From: Iris pallida
Taxonomy: Eukaryota > Streptophyta > Magnoliopsida > Asparagales > Iridaceae
Reading direction: 5' to 3'
NCBI GenBank assembly: GCA_029216955.1
Contig: JANAVB010003400.1
Location: 13,289,539 to 13,353,538 of the forward strand
DNA: 64,000 nucleotides
Each line of letters opens with the position of its first letter. The stretch's first letter is position 1. A program made the position numbers and the translations under genes. The notes beneath the pieces were generated by a model. It was not told where the DNA came from. It was given only the letters and a program-made list of their open reading frames with translations, and ran no database searches. This document shows, piece after piece, positions 11,301-22,890 of this stretch.

Positions 11301-13266
11301 TTGCACAGGAGCCATGCCACTGTTTTCTATTGACACATGATACCCTTCACTGTTTTCCTTTTTCCTATATCATTGTAACACTCTCTTGTCACTCATACAC
11401 ACACCTTGCTCACATGTTACACACACAAATGTGCACTCACTGTTTTCCTCTTGACACTCTCACTAACACTCACACATACACATGCTCTCATGTCTCTCAA
11501 CACACACACACACCCCTCAATTCCAGAAAACCAGTACATTGCTAACATGTCTACACTGTCGAATGAACTTTAATATGTAAATGTTAACCCTTAACCTTGT
11601 TATTGAATGCTAGTTAAATTCAGATTTCATATATGTGAACTACCATGCCATGTAACCCTCTCTAAATGATTTCCATGATGTATATAGATAATTGTAGGAT
11701 ATAGATGCATGTTAGTTATAACTTAGCTAGTCTATCCCCTTCCATGTACACCTCTTTGTTCACACACACACATAGCATACATGCTAGCTTCCTTTCTCTT
11801 ATATATAATATTGAATATATGCATGAATGTGAATGTGCCTTGATGTGTGGCTTGTGTTTGGCTTGTATAGCCTTGTGATTGGTGTGTGATTGATAGACTA
11901 GGCTTGGTTAGGCCTAGTGAGACTTATCAGACTTGTTGGATTAAGTTTGACCTAGTTGACCTAGGCTTGACTAGTATAGTTGACTGGAGTTGACCCAGTG
12001 TTGACTTTAGTCTAGTTTGACCTAGACATCATGCAGATGCATTATAGATTTCAATTATCATCCCCTGTATACATCTTGACTTGTGTTGCTCTAACTAGGA
12101 GTCAGGTACCTCATCTCGGACAATACATTTACTTCAGACATTCAGATACCAGGCGAGTACATTCTCTGACCGTTTCATACTTGCTAGAACGTCTATTCTT
12201 GCCATAGATTAATTTACTTGATGCTGACACGTTGGTAACACGGATTGGTACTATATGGATCTTCTTTTGCGATGTTATCTCCTTGTGTTCACTAAATACA
12301 TATTGTGATGTGCGTTTCACTAACATATTGTATTTATTGAATACCCTTATCATTGTACACTCATTGTGCATATTGTACTCTCATTATCACATTGAGCTCT
12401 ATTGTACAAGCCATTATACAAGCCATTGTATAAGGTAACGTAACTGAATTGGATCCTTGTGTATTGATTGGGGAGGGAGAGTAGAAATGGTTATGTGATC
12501 AATCCTATTGTATAAGAAATTGTATATGTCCATTGTACACCCACACACAAAGGAGTCCCAGTTTATTGTATAACCTAATCCGTTTACATAACCATATTGT
12601 ACTCTAAATCACATATAGCTTACTGTTCTTACTTATCATGTATAGATATTTCCTATTATTATATCCTTCTGTTTTTCATATACATCTTCTTTCAGTGTTT
12701 TATGTATCTTACTCTATTGCACGTTATATTTTCTAACCTGTTATGATCTGCGTAAGATGTTTTATGCTCGCTCCCGTCCTAACTTGACCTATTGAAAATT
12801 TTACAGAGGATGATGAAGAACCCTGTACCCCTTACTTTAGAGCTTGCCTTGATGACACTCGCGACCTGGACCCCTGGGGAGGTTCAGGCAGCTGCTGAGG
12901 ATGATATCCCTTGTTTAGTATAGATAGCTTAGACTCTTACTTGTCTTTCTCATTGATACATTATTGTATATATTGGGAGTTGTTTCTTTTGGATGTTTGT
13001 GGAGATGTATCATAAACACTTAGTTTTTATCTGGATTGTACCTCTGTGGATTCCTTCTGTTCATATCTATCTATCTTTACCGTATTCCACCTTAGATGTG
13101 ATTGAGATTGTATTCTGTTATGTCACCCCCATTCGAGGAGTATAACTGTACATCACCTTATATTGTTAGATGTTGTGACCTAGGACAACGTTCAACCGCC
13201 GACACTACGGCGTAGGCTGGGCGTTGTTACGTTCTTCTACCCTTACAGTGGGTGCGGGTCATGACA
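8315..13266 (+). repeat. 3' LTR of element C (4,952 bp)
   Basis: It starts TGTAACACCCAGTTTC at 8315 and ends GGGTCATGACA at 13266, followed by the CCTTC duplication. It is the longer LTR, keeping a segment at about 8760-9634 that the 5' LTR lacks. That segment has no convincing coding frame. Elsewhere the two LTRs differ by scattered, mostly transition, substitutions, so the insertion is moderately recent. Confidence 0.92.
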
Positions 13267-14833
13267 CCTTCTTAACTCCAGATGGAGAGATGGGGCTTGC
13301 TCTTCACGATAAGCATGGTGTGTCCAGATTGTCCTGGGGCGATGAAGCTTATGAGGAGTATACCCCGACAAACAAAGAATTGGAAGAACTAGAACGGCGG
13401 TATCCTGGGTTCCTAGCCGTATATCAGGAGTTGCTATGTCACTATAGCACCTATCAACAAATATCCAAGAAAAAGGATGATAGTTCAGAAGGGAACCTTC
13501 CTCATATCACGGCTTGGATTGGCTATCTTTTTAGCCTTAGCTCGTCTGGTCGAGTTGCTGTTAGGAGTCCCCAATATCTGGAGCAAGTGGATGCTCAGGT
13601 GCAAAGTACTAAGAGGTTCCGTGCTGCTTGTGACAGATTTGGGAGCCTGAGTGACACTTTTAGCTATTATTATCACAATACTCAACCTCTGTCTGCTAAG
13701 GCTATCTTGGCCGGATAGCTGATGATATGTTTGAGGGTTTGCGTCATTTCGGCGGGTTCTGGTGCGATCGAAAGGATTAGCCGCAACCTGATCCTTCCAA
13801 TGGTGAAGCTGGTTTTTGGGGGCAAGTTGGCTCTGCTTCCTGCTTTGGTATGCAACATCCATAGGGGTCTTCGTTCCTTTACATCAAAAGTCATTGCATG
13901 TGATATTATGAAACCCTTCAACAGAATCGAGCTGCCGTATCATTATTTAATGGGGTGGTTGATGATGCATTACCCTTCTCTGATGCGACCTGGTCCGGAA
14001 GGCAATGCGACAAGTAACGATGCCTTCATCTACCACTATCACGATATGCCCTGGAACTGTACCAGCTTTTCTGATTGCCGAGTCGCTCTCTTGCGGGTGG
14101 ATAGATACTCTTTTTTGTGTCGGTCCCGCCTTTTACTGAGGAGGAGAAGGGACGCGTTCACCTTGATAGTGCTGTTGCGCCCGAGTCTTTATCTGAAAAA
14201 TTATTTCGCTGGTTGCAGAGTATCCATCCCTCCCATCTGGTGTACCGCAACCGCAATGTTGTATACCTAGAGCCATACTTACCTAGCCAGTATTCTCGAC
14301 AATTTGGGTATAGCCAATTATATTTGGATAGTCCTAACCCTTGCCTGGGTTTCGAAGGGAGTGTCTTAGATGGTATCCGAGCCTGGCACTATTATTCGGT
14401 GATTCATACTCAGGCCAGCTTCATCTTACCTGATGTCGAGACTTCGGGGCGTACCGCATACATGGCGTCTCTTCGTCACGTATATATGAATGTACCTCCC
14501 AATGACTTTGATCATCGTACCAGTTTTATTGTTGGTACAAAATTGGAGAAGTGACTGAGGGACTCTCGAAAAAGAACGAGGATGGGAAAGAAAAAAGCTT
14601 CTGATTCTGACTCTGACAGCACGGAGGAGGAGGAAGATGACGCTGAAGGTCTCCAGCACTCTACAAGTCCTTTGGCTATACATGTGCCTTCACCTATGTC
14701 GAATCCTCCGTGTACACAAAGCAGGCCCGAACCTCTTGTCGCTGATAGACCTCGTTCTCATAAACGAGTAGCGGCTAGGTTCCATAGGCTTGGCATCGAG
14801 GAAATGGGTAGTGGTACCGAGGTCGATATGGGG

Positions 14834-14899
14834 GTAAGTTCTTTCACGACAAGCCCCAATGTTGTCCTTGAGATGTTATCTGAAGGCTCTCCTTTACAG
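14834..14899 (+). other. Intron 2 of aORF copy A
   Basis: This 66-bp intron has donor GGG|GTAAGTT and acceptor CTCCTTTACAG|GCATCGG. Copy B has a 75-bp intron at the matching place (38062-38136 on the minus strand) with donor GAG|GTGAATC and acceptor CTTTGTAG|GCGTCAGG. Both introns lie where the conserved PMD-side sequence gives way to the Ser/Pro-rich region. Confidence 0.7.
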
Positions 14900-16395
14900 G
14901 CATCGGAGGAGACAAACTTTTATCACCAGATGCCGCCCATGCGGTTTCCTGTTTGGGTCCCGACCCTGGAGTTGCGAGATCCTCACAAGCTAGTGTTGAT
15001 ATCATTATGTCTCTGCCCGGTGCAACAGAGGCGAAAAAGACAGAAATTGATGGTTCGGGCGTCGCTGCTGACCTCACTGGAGTTGTGGAAGCGGTGGGAG
15101 GAGCTGAGACAACTCCGGCTGAGCCTCAGCCTTTGCCCTTCACCTCGGGTAAGCTATATCGCTTTCTTACAAACGAGGAGATTTTTTTTGCTTCAGCTCC
15201 ATCTTCTTCGTGTCAAGCTGATTGCTGGTTGTGCTGGACCTACAGGTCCTGCCTCTTCGCTACCGATGGTAGATGTGGCCGCAGAGGAGGAAATAACAGA
15301 GGATCCAGGGGCTGATCTGGTACAAGCAAGAAGCATTATTTCTCCCCTATCGGCTCGGTTGAGGGACCTTCCACCTCTTTGGCGAATCCAGGGGCTGATC
15401 TAGTACGAGACTCCCGTACAGCATCAATCTCCTTCCACCTCTTTGGCGAATGCGGGATCGATTGGAACTGCCTCTTCCCCGGAACTTGAACCTTCTGCCA
15501 TGTCCAGACTTCAGCTCCTTCGAGCTGCGGAAAAGGAGATTGATGCTGTGCGGGAGTCTCGTCGCTCGGAGTTTGTTTCCTTTATAACAGGATCTTCGAG
15601 CTCAAGTCTGCCTCTTTCCCAGAAGCCTTCAGCTCCCTTAGATGCTATCCCGTCGACGCCGTCCTCTCTGAGAATTTGGACGAGTCGTCAAGGGACGTTG
15701 TCAAGAGCTTTTAACGTCATTTAAAATGGGGGGTCGAGGCTGCTTTGAGGAGGGGGACTTCATTTGTCGTGGCCCACCACTGCGCCCAAGGCCAGATTGC
15801 CCTGCTGAAGACGCTTGCGGGTGGAGAAGGGGTGGCCGTCCTACTGGAGCACAAGCTGGCAGAGGCTAATCAGCGCCTAATCTAGTTGCAAAAACTACGA
15901 CAAGTCGATGTGTCGGCCATGGTGGAGCAGGAGCGTGCTTTCCTTGTATCAGCCATAGAAAAGGTGAAGGCTGTTCAAGAGACAACCAAGCCCTCCTTGG
16001 AGAAGGACCTCCAGAAGTTGTCCCTTAAGTATGACAAGCTGAGCCGGGAGGGAGAGATTTTCTTTACTCGTGAGGAGACCATTACTCGTGCTATGGCCGA
16101 AACTAACGAGCAGCTCCTCCAGCTCCACGCTAGGCTAACATCTCTGGAGACTGAGCTCCAAGCCACTCGTTAGAAGAGTGAGAAGATCTAGAAGGAGACT
16201 GATGAAGTCACCCGAGCCTCTGCTGCTTTTGAGGGAGCACTGAAGAAATTAGAAGAAAATTGGCAGGCTCATGCGCATCTGGAGGACGCCAAAAGGTTAT
16301 CCCAGGAAGCTGAACGTCGAGTCAAACTGAGAATTGAGCGCTCAACTGCACAGCTGGAGGGCATTCTTAGCAAGTTGTGTGTGGCTGATGAGTAG

Positions 16396-17165
16396 TGGAC
16401 CACTCAACTCTTAGGATCTTGTAATAGCATTTTGACAAAGAATATCCCCTGGGGGGACTTTTTTGTGGACCTATTGTCCATTGGTGCATTTTTGAAAATG
16501 CGAACAAATAGATTTGAAAGATATTTTGTGGACCTACTACTCTTTGATACACCGATGGTGCGAGTAATAGATTAGGATATTTTTTGTGGACTTATTACCA
16601 TTTTTGTGTACTGGCGATACGAGTACTGATAACAAGTGGAGAGAAGACCGACATATTTACTCAGAGGTAATGTGGACGTGGTAAATATGGGTCTGAAGTA
16701 TAGCCTCCCTACGTAGTGGTAATGAGGACGTGGTAGGTGTAGGCCAGATGGGGATATACAGAACAACTCAGAGGTGCTATCAACGTGGAAGCTCTATGTA
16801 TTGGGTGATTTGTCAGTGATGGACGGAAAAACAACTCTGAGGTAATATGAACGTGGTTGTTTTTCTCGTCGGGGAATTTTGTGGACCTATTACCCTTTTT
16901 GTGCACTGATGGTGCGAGCAATAGATTAGGATAAGTTTTATGGACTTATTACCCTTCTGCGCACTAGTGGTGCGGGTAACAGATTTTGAAACAAAACCCA
17001 ACAGGGGTGATATGGGCGTGATATATGGTAGTCGAAACATCAAAGCGAAAGTTCAGAGGTATCAATATACATGACTTGTCACTCGTAGAGATGCAATGCG
17101 AGTCCCCTCGGGGGGAAAGAACAGAGTGTAAGTTCAGGGGTACCTGATGTACATAACTCGACACT
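16396..17165. repeat. Spacer between aORF and pol of element A, with interleaved short repeats
   Basis: This is a noncoding stretch between the convergent aORF and gag-pol. One repeat family is TTTTGTGGACCTATTACC with a following GCAC...GTGC pair (about 16461, 16521, 16583, 16876, 16938). A second is ACTCAGAGGTAATGTGGACG or variants (about 16659, 16766, 16829, 17056). Both families recur in the equivalent spacer of element B (35560-36508). No open frame of note is present. Confidence 0.65.
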
Positions 17166-17728
17166 CTAGGTAGTATTTTTTTTAATCGGCAACCTCTTAT
17201 TGATGAGAAAAGGAACTCTTTCCATAGGGATTACATCATCAGGAGAGGTACCATCCGTCTGTGCCACCAGGTATTCGACAAGTTCTACATCCTCTTCGGC
17301 TACCCCCTGCGATCCCAAAGGTTTGGATGCCGTCTTGGGCAACTTGACCACCAAGGGTCGAACTTGAAATATTAGCTTGCCTGAGTATGTCAGATCGGCA
17401 TTTAGTTGACGGCTCGTCTTGGGAAGACGGGTGACAATTGGCTCAGCAAGGGTTTTTGTGTCTTCCGATCGTCTTCGGATGGATTTTGGCAATTGGATCA
17501 CCATCGGCCCTATGATGGGCTTTGGCTCTTGAATTTGGGAGTCGGATGACCATTGGTTACGACTGCGCAGCTTGAACGAGAGAACCAGGCACCTCTTTAT
17601 GCAAGGTTGCGATAAGGGTTGCTGCTTTGCCTGATTTACGAGTCTGGAGGTGAATTATCAAGGGTTCTTCTGGCCCGGTGATGGTCTCCAGTTTGTTAAT
17701 GATGTACTTCTTGGATTCTTCATATAAA
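17166..17728 (-). pseudogene. Protease-RT linker remnant of element A pol with KLPK repeats
   Basis: The minus-strand frame 17166-17504 reads VIQLPKS, TRLPKTS, VVKLPKTA and then VAEEDVELVEYLVAQ...DDVIPMERVPFLINK. It matches B at 31040-31580, where the same KLPR motifs and the DDVIPLEKIPYFINK stretch occur. Directly after FLINK the frame ends in a short KKNTT tail and stop, resembling the last codons of pol in B (35540-35559). All of RT, RNase H and integrase is thus missing. The remainder up to 17728 aligns with B around 30880-31040 and is cut by element D. Confidence 0.75.
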
Positions 17729-19417
17729 TGTCATGACCCGTACCCAATTTTCGGACGCGAGCTCGTGAGCAAGCCAGCTACGTATCGAGCGGACTCCAAC
17801 CCGACTCGAGTACGTATAAGCTGTCAAGGTCATGGTATCATGTCTAATCTAAACTATATCTCAATCCACAAGAATCATATAAAGCAAGAATAAACAAGTA
17901 TGGGTCATGGTCTGCAGCCCATTAGCATATTGTTCGATTAGACTCCAAGAATAATATGAGTCTATACAACTAACCTGATAAGCAGAATATATCATAAAAG
18001 TACGAAAAAGATAGTAAATCAATATTACTAACAAATACCTGAATCATGCAGATGAAGTCAACTACCACATGCTCAGCTAACAAACTCCGTGCAATCAGCT
18101 ACCTGAAGAGATCATCAGGTCCTCAGAGGACTAGCAAGATACATAAAACATGCCTACTAATATGACAATAAATAACATGTATGGAGGATAAGAACGGTGC
18201 AAGAAAGATCTCTAAAATGTGGAAATGTAATACTAGACTTGGCTACCAATCAATCAATTAACCTCTATAGCTTGTAGTACAATGCAAGATACTCCCAATC
18301 TATAGTAGGTTTTGACTGTAATACAATACAAGATAATCCCAGTCAAGATTAGCCAATTCTAGTATTGATCTCCTCTCCTAAAGGATACAAAGTCAAGTAG
18401 ACTCCTATAAATTGTAGTACAATGCAAGATACTCCCAATTTATAGTGTCGCAAGTCAAGTCAATCAATCAATCAATATATGCTATAGGTCGTAGTACAAT
18501 GTAAGATACTTCCAATCTATGGCATGTCTCAAGTCAAGTCAATCAAGTGATATCAAGGTAGAAGAATCGGCTATAGGTCGTAGTACAATGTAAGATACTC
18601 CCAATCTATAGTATATCTCAACTGTAGTACAATGCAAGATACTCCCAGTCAAGATTAGTCAAGTCAAGAATAGATACAGAAACTGACAACTCAATCGCAA
18701 AGCAAGGTAACATGATAAGACCAATAATCTAGCAATATCAAATACCCTATACGTGCACGTAATCTAGAACAAGTAAGGCAATCAAGGACGAATCAATCAC
18801 AATATGTAATCCAAAAATAGGTACGTATACAAATATGGGTTGTAGCCTAAATATTCCAAAAATACACCAGGATAAATAAGAAAATCATTTATAATACTTT
18901 TAGATATCTTATGAATATCAAATACTTATATATATAATAACCGTAATAATATTAATAATAATTACTTACAAAATATGTGTAATAGAGTATTTAAGAAAAT
19001 ACGTACACACAAAATATATCGACACTAACATCTTGGTCACACTTCCTGCCTACACGGGCTTGAGCTTGGTTCGGGTCCAATCTGGTTGGTTTGGCACGAT
19101 CGGGTCTTCTAAAGTCAATAATCTAATTAATGGGTATTTAAATCATCTATAGGGTTAAGCCGCAACTTTGCCTGGTTTACCTAGTTAGGACACTCCTATG
19201 GTTTTGCATTCCCCTACCATGGCTAAACACTAGTCAAAGCACGCTACTGTACTATCCGTACTATGATTCCTAGCCGTCTTGTACTTCAAAACTCAATCAT
19301 GGCTAAAATCATCTACCGTAATAATTAACTAAATAATCATTTATAAAAATCTAAAAATTGCCGTTTAAATCAATTAAATAAATAAAAATAAAAATTATTC
19401 CGAGAAGGGGAGCTACA
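17729..19417 (-). repeat. 3' LTR of element D
   Basis: This 1,689-bp copy is nearly identical to 20014-21704. It contains six related hairpin-forming units between about 18261 and 18660, each with a conserved core near GTAGTACAATGCAAGATACT and complementary flanking arms. No coding frame is supported. Confidence 0.9.
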
Positions 19418-20013
19418 AATCTACCCACCTTAAAAATAATTTCGTCCTCGAAATTCTAATTCATAACTATTCCTCAAAAATATCAAAGTCTACCATCACC
19501 TTGATCTCCTCAAATTTAATTTCTCCATAAATATTTCATATCCTCCTCCTAATCATTTTGTAACTACGAAGTCTCGAGAACTTCTACCCACCTTTGGTCA
19601 TACTACTCCTCAAAATACGGTCACTAAAATCATATAACACCAAACTAGTTGCTATCACTATCCATAGATATTTATAGCCTATGGTATCTCTAATACCCTC
19701 AAATCTATCAAGCAACCAAAATCAAATCATCAAGCCATATTATACTATATCCTAAGAATTTCTGATAAATCCTATACAGCATGAACATTCGTCACTCCGA
19801 AATAGGAAGGGACGAGAGTTAAGGATACAGAAAGCAAGGAAGTATAATCGAGAGCAATTATGGAGTTTTCGAGGACGTAGAGAATTTCTAGGAGAATTTT
19901 CAAAGCAGAATAGATTGAGATTCCTAAGGGTTTAGTCAGATACGCAGGCTCGTGCCAGTACAGTTACGTAACTGGTACGATATACTCTGACCTGCATGGG
20001 CCACGACAAAAAC
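19418..20013 (-). other. Internal region of element D, noncoding
   Basis: These 596 bp hold only the leader (19990-20013), a purine-rich end and sequence without an open frame above 60 codons. The transposition apparatus would have to come from another element. Confidence 0.8.
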
Positions 20014-21704
20014 TTGTCACGACCCGCATCCGGTTTTCGGACGCGATCTCGTGAGCAAGCCAGCTACGTATCGAGCGGACTCCAGCCAGACTCGAGTACG
20101 TATAAGCTGTCAAGGTCATGGTATCATGTCTAATCTAAACTATATCTCAATCCACAAGAATCATATAAAGTAAGAATGAACAAGTATGGGTCATGGTCTG
20201 CAGCCCATTAGCATATTGTTCGATTAGACTCCAAGAATAATATGAGTCTATACAACTAAGCTGATCAACAGAATATATCATAAAAGTACGAGAAAGATAG
20301 TAAATCAATATCACTAACAAATACCTGAATCATGCAGATGAAGTCAACTACCACATGCTCAGTTAACTAACTCTGTGCAATCAGCTACCTGAAGAGATCA
20401 TCAGGTCCTCAGAGGACTAGCAAGATACATAAAACATGTCTACTAATATGACAGTAAATAACATGTATGGAGGATAAGAACGGTGCAAGAAAGATCTCTA
20501 AAATATGGAAATGTAATACTAGACTTGGCTACCAATCAATCGATTAACCTATATAGCTTGTAGTACAATACAAGATACTCCCAATCTATAGTAGGTTTTG
20601 ACTGTAATACAATACAAGATAATCCCAATCAAGATTAGCCAATTCTAGTATTGTTCTCCTCTCCTAAAGGATACAAAGTCAAGTGGACTCCTATAAATCG
20701 TAGTACAATACAAGATACTCCCAATTTATAGTATCGCAAGTCAAGTCAATCAATCGATCAATATATGCTATAGGTCGTAGTACAATGTAAGATACTCCCA
20801 ATCTATGGCATGTCTCAAGTCAAGTCAATCAAATGATATCAAGGTAGAAGAATCGGCTATAGGTCGTAGTACAATGTAAGATACTCCCAATCTATAGTAT
20901 ATCTCAACTGTAGTACAATGCAAGATACTCCCAGTCAAGATTAGTCAAGTCAAGAACAGATACAGAAACTGACAACTCAATCGCAAAGCAAGGTAACATG
21001 ATAAGACCAATAATCTAGCAATGTCAAATACCCTATACGTGCATGTAATCTAGAACAAGTAAGGCAATCAAGGACGAATCAATCACAATATGGAATCCAA
21101 AAATAGGTACGTATACAAATATGGGTTGTAGCCTAAATATTCCAAAAATACACCAGGATAAATAATAAAATTATTTAAAATACTTTTAGATATCTTATGA
21201 ATATCAAATACTTATATATATAATAACCGTAATAATATTAATAATAATTACTTACAAAATATGTGTAATAGAGTATTTAAGAAAATACGTACACATAAAA
21301 TATATCGACACTAACATCTTGGTCACACTTCCTGCCTACACGGGCTTGAGCTTGGTTCGGGTCCAATCGGGTTGGTTTGGCACGATCGGGTCTTCTAAAA
21401 GTCAATAATCTAATTAATGGGTATTTAAATCATCTATAGGGTTAAGCCGCAACTTGGCCTGGTTTACCTAGTTAGGACACTCCTATGGTTTTGCATTCCC
21501 CTACCATGGCTAAATACTAGTCAAAGCATGCTACTGCACTATCCGTGCTATGATTCCTAGCCGTCTTGTACTTCAAAATTCAATCATGGCTAAAATCATC
21601 TACCGTAATAATTAACTAAATACTCATTTATAAAAATCTAAAAATTGCCGTTTAAATCAATTAAATAAATAAAAATAAAAAATATTCTGGGAAGGGGAGC
21701 TACA
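20014..21704 (-). repeat. 5' LTR of element D
   Basis: This 1,691-bp LTR differs from its partner by scattered point changes. The hairpin-unit array is repeated at about 20549-20950. The border on the right is ...GGGGAGCTACA at 21704, followed by host sequence of element A pol. Confidence 0.9.
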
Positions 21705-22890
21705 AATAACAAGCCTCCAAAGAATAATAAGACTCAACCCCTTTGAAGGGATCGATGTCGGCGAATTCGGTCCTCACGAAGCCGTGTCTATTGACATACT
21801 TGAAGCACTGGTGAAGGGTGTACGGCACGATCATATAGTAATGTATTCACTGACACCCCAAGAGGATGTTGTAGGGTGTGTCTGCCTCTATGACATAGCA
21901 GGTAACCTCCGTCTTCAAGTCACCAATCTGGCACTTCAACCGGATCTTCCCTAGGGGATAGCTTCTTTCCAAGATAAAACCGCTAATGGCAGGGTTGGTT
22001 GCCGCTAGCCGATGCATAGGGATGCCAAAAAGTTGGAGCACGCTTTTCAGGATGATTCTTATTGACGAGCCAGGATCGATATGCATTCGATCCATTTTGA
22101 TCTTGCCTATGTATCCAGTGTAGTATAAGGGGCGATCATGAAAATTGGACTTAATCAACATATCCTGAGGAGTAAACATGATGTTGGGCATTGCATCTGT
22201 GCTATTGCTGTCCTGTAAATCTGCTGGCGGGACTTCCCCTGGAGGCTTGACCTGAGCTAAGTAGGCGTCAGCATTCTGGAGTGTTTCGCTTAATACGACA
22301 TGAAGATCCTTGGAGAGCCTTAGGAGCTCGTATAGCGATAACTTTGTTGGCGTATTAGCCAATTGTGCTAATATGTCAAAGTTGTAAGGTCTCTCCAGTC
22401 CCTGAGGTGCATCATTGCGGAGTGGCCTATCGAAGCGGGTTTTCTTTGTCTTGGACTTATCCGCCAATGGAGGCTGAGATGGCTTTGGAATATCAGAGGG
22501 AGGCAGCGTTGCCGACTGAGGATCTTCGGCTAAACTATCTCGCGCGGGCTGGACTTGTGCTCCAGACCGGGTAACAACGGTTGCAGCTTCCTCAGCCTCG
22601 GCTGAAATTGTATGGCAGGGTCTAGACTTCCTGTCCTTCTTCTTGCTGGTAGGAGATGACACCTCCTGGGTAACTTCGGGCACCAATTCTGGATGCACCC
22701 ACATGATCTCTCCTCACGATGTGGTGAGAGGTACCAATCCAGATGTTTGGCTCCGAATGGATGGAAGATTAGTAACCTCCATCGTTGCCCGAGGGACAGG
22801 TATGACCCCGTCTGGAGTACTTGTTGGAAGGAAGTTGCCGAACTGAATAGACACCATATTTGCCGCCACGGTAACCTCTTCAAAATCTAT
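21705..22890 (-). pseudogene. Protease region of element A (gypsy retropepsin-like)
   Basis: The minus-strand frame 21847-22704 reads from VHPELVPEVTQ through a linker to the protease core: YTGYIGKIKMDRMHIDPGSS (catalytic Asp with the D-x-G-S pattern of Tat elements) and ends with TPYNILLG, the usual retropepsin C-terminal ILG motif. It aligns with B 29870-30720. The sequence to 21705 continues the match until element D interrupts it. The enzyme would cleave the Gag-Pol polyprotein. The frame is open across the active site but is broken before and after. Confidence 0.8.

Larger units (their letters stand above)
3221..13266 (+). mobile_element. Element C: chromovirus-like LTR retrotransposon with giant LTRs
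   Basis: It has complete ends (TGTAACACCC...GGTCATGACA), 5-bp CCTTC target duplications, LTRs at 3221-7273 and 8315-13266 and only 1,041 bp between them. The DNA before the 3' LTR (8280-8314, TTTCGAGGACAAAATTTTTC then GTGGGTAGACT) has the layout typical of chromoviral gypsy elements. No RT, RNase H or integrase is present, so it is non-autonomous. The sub-lineage (Tekay/Del is plausible from LTR size) is inferred. It is inserted in the aORF of element A and is therefore younger than A. Confidence 0.88.
1802..16395 (+). pseudogene. aORF copy A: antisense plant-mobile-domain-like protein gene, decayed
   Basis: The gene runs antisense to element A. Exon 1 (1802-1913) starts MAPKASKS and ends in phase 1 at a GTAAGG donor. 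Exon 2 resumes at 2434 after TTTTGCAG, is split by element C (3221-13266 plus one target duplication) and ends at 14833. Exon 3 runs 14900-16395 to the stop after LCVADE. The middle of the protein has the plant mobile domain pattern: an RKGSYPAGRLSLLNW stretch (about 2990-3045), GTF-x3-DGEMGLAL (13267 on), and LILPMVKLVFGG followed by ALLPALVCNIHRGL (about 13790-13875). After it come a Ser/Pro/acidic region and a heptad-rich coiled coil (15886-16173). Breaks include frame changes near 2750, 14115 and 15160, a TAG at 13716 and a TGA at 14552. Function in the element is unknown. The PMD assignment is by motif and would need a profile search. Confidence 0.75.
17729..21704 (-). mobile_element. Element D: short non-autonomous chromovirus-like LTR element
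   Basis: Two direct LTRs, 17729-19417 and 20014-21704, enclose 596 bp. Read on the minus strand the LTR starts TGTAGCTCCCC and ends GGGTCGTGACA or GGGTCATGACA. The polypurine approach AAGGTGGGTAGATT precedes the 3' LTR (19418-19431). The internal leader beside the 5' LTR contains GTGGCCCATGCAGGTC, as in element C. No domain is encoded. Target duplication is imperfect (ATAAA left, AATAA right). The element splits the protease-linker region of element A. Confidence 0.85.

Noticed and set aside
18255..18665. CRISPR-like appearance of regularly spaced repeats
   Set aside because: Units are irregularly spaced with no uniform spacers, the DNA is a plant LTR, and no cas genes exist. Hairpin units explain the pattern better.
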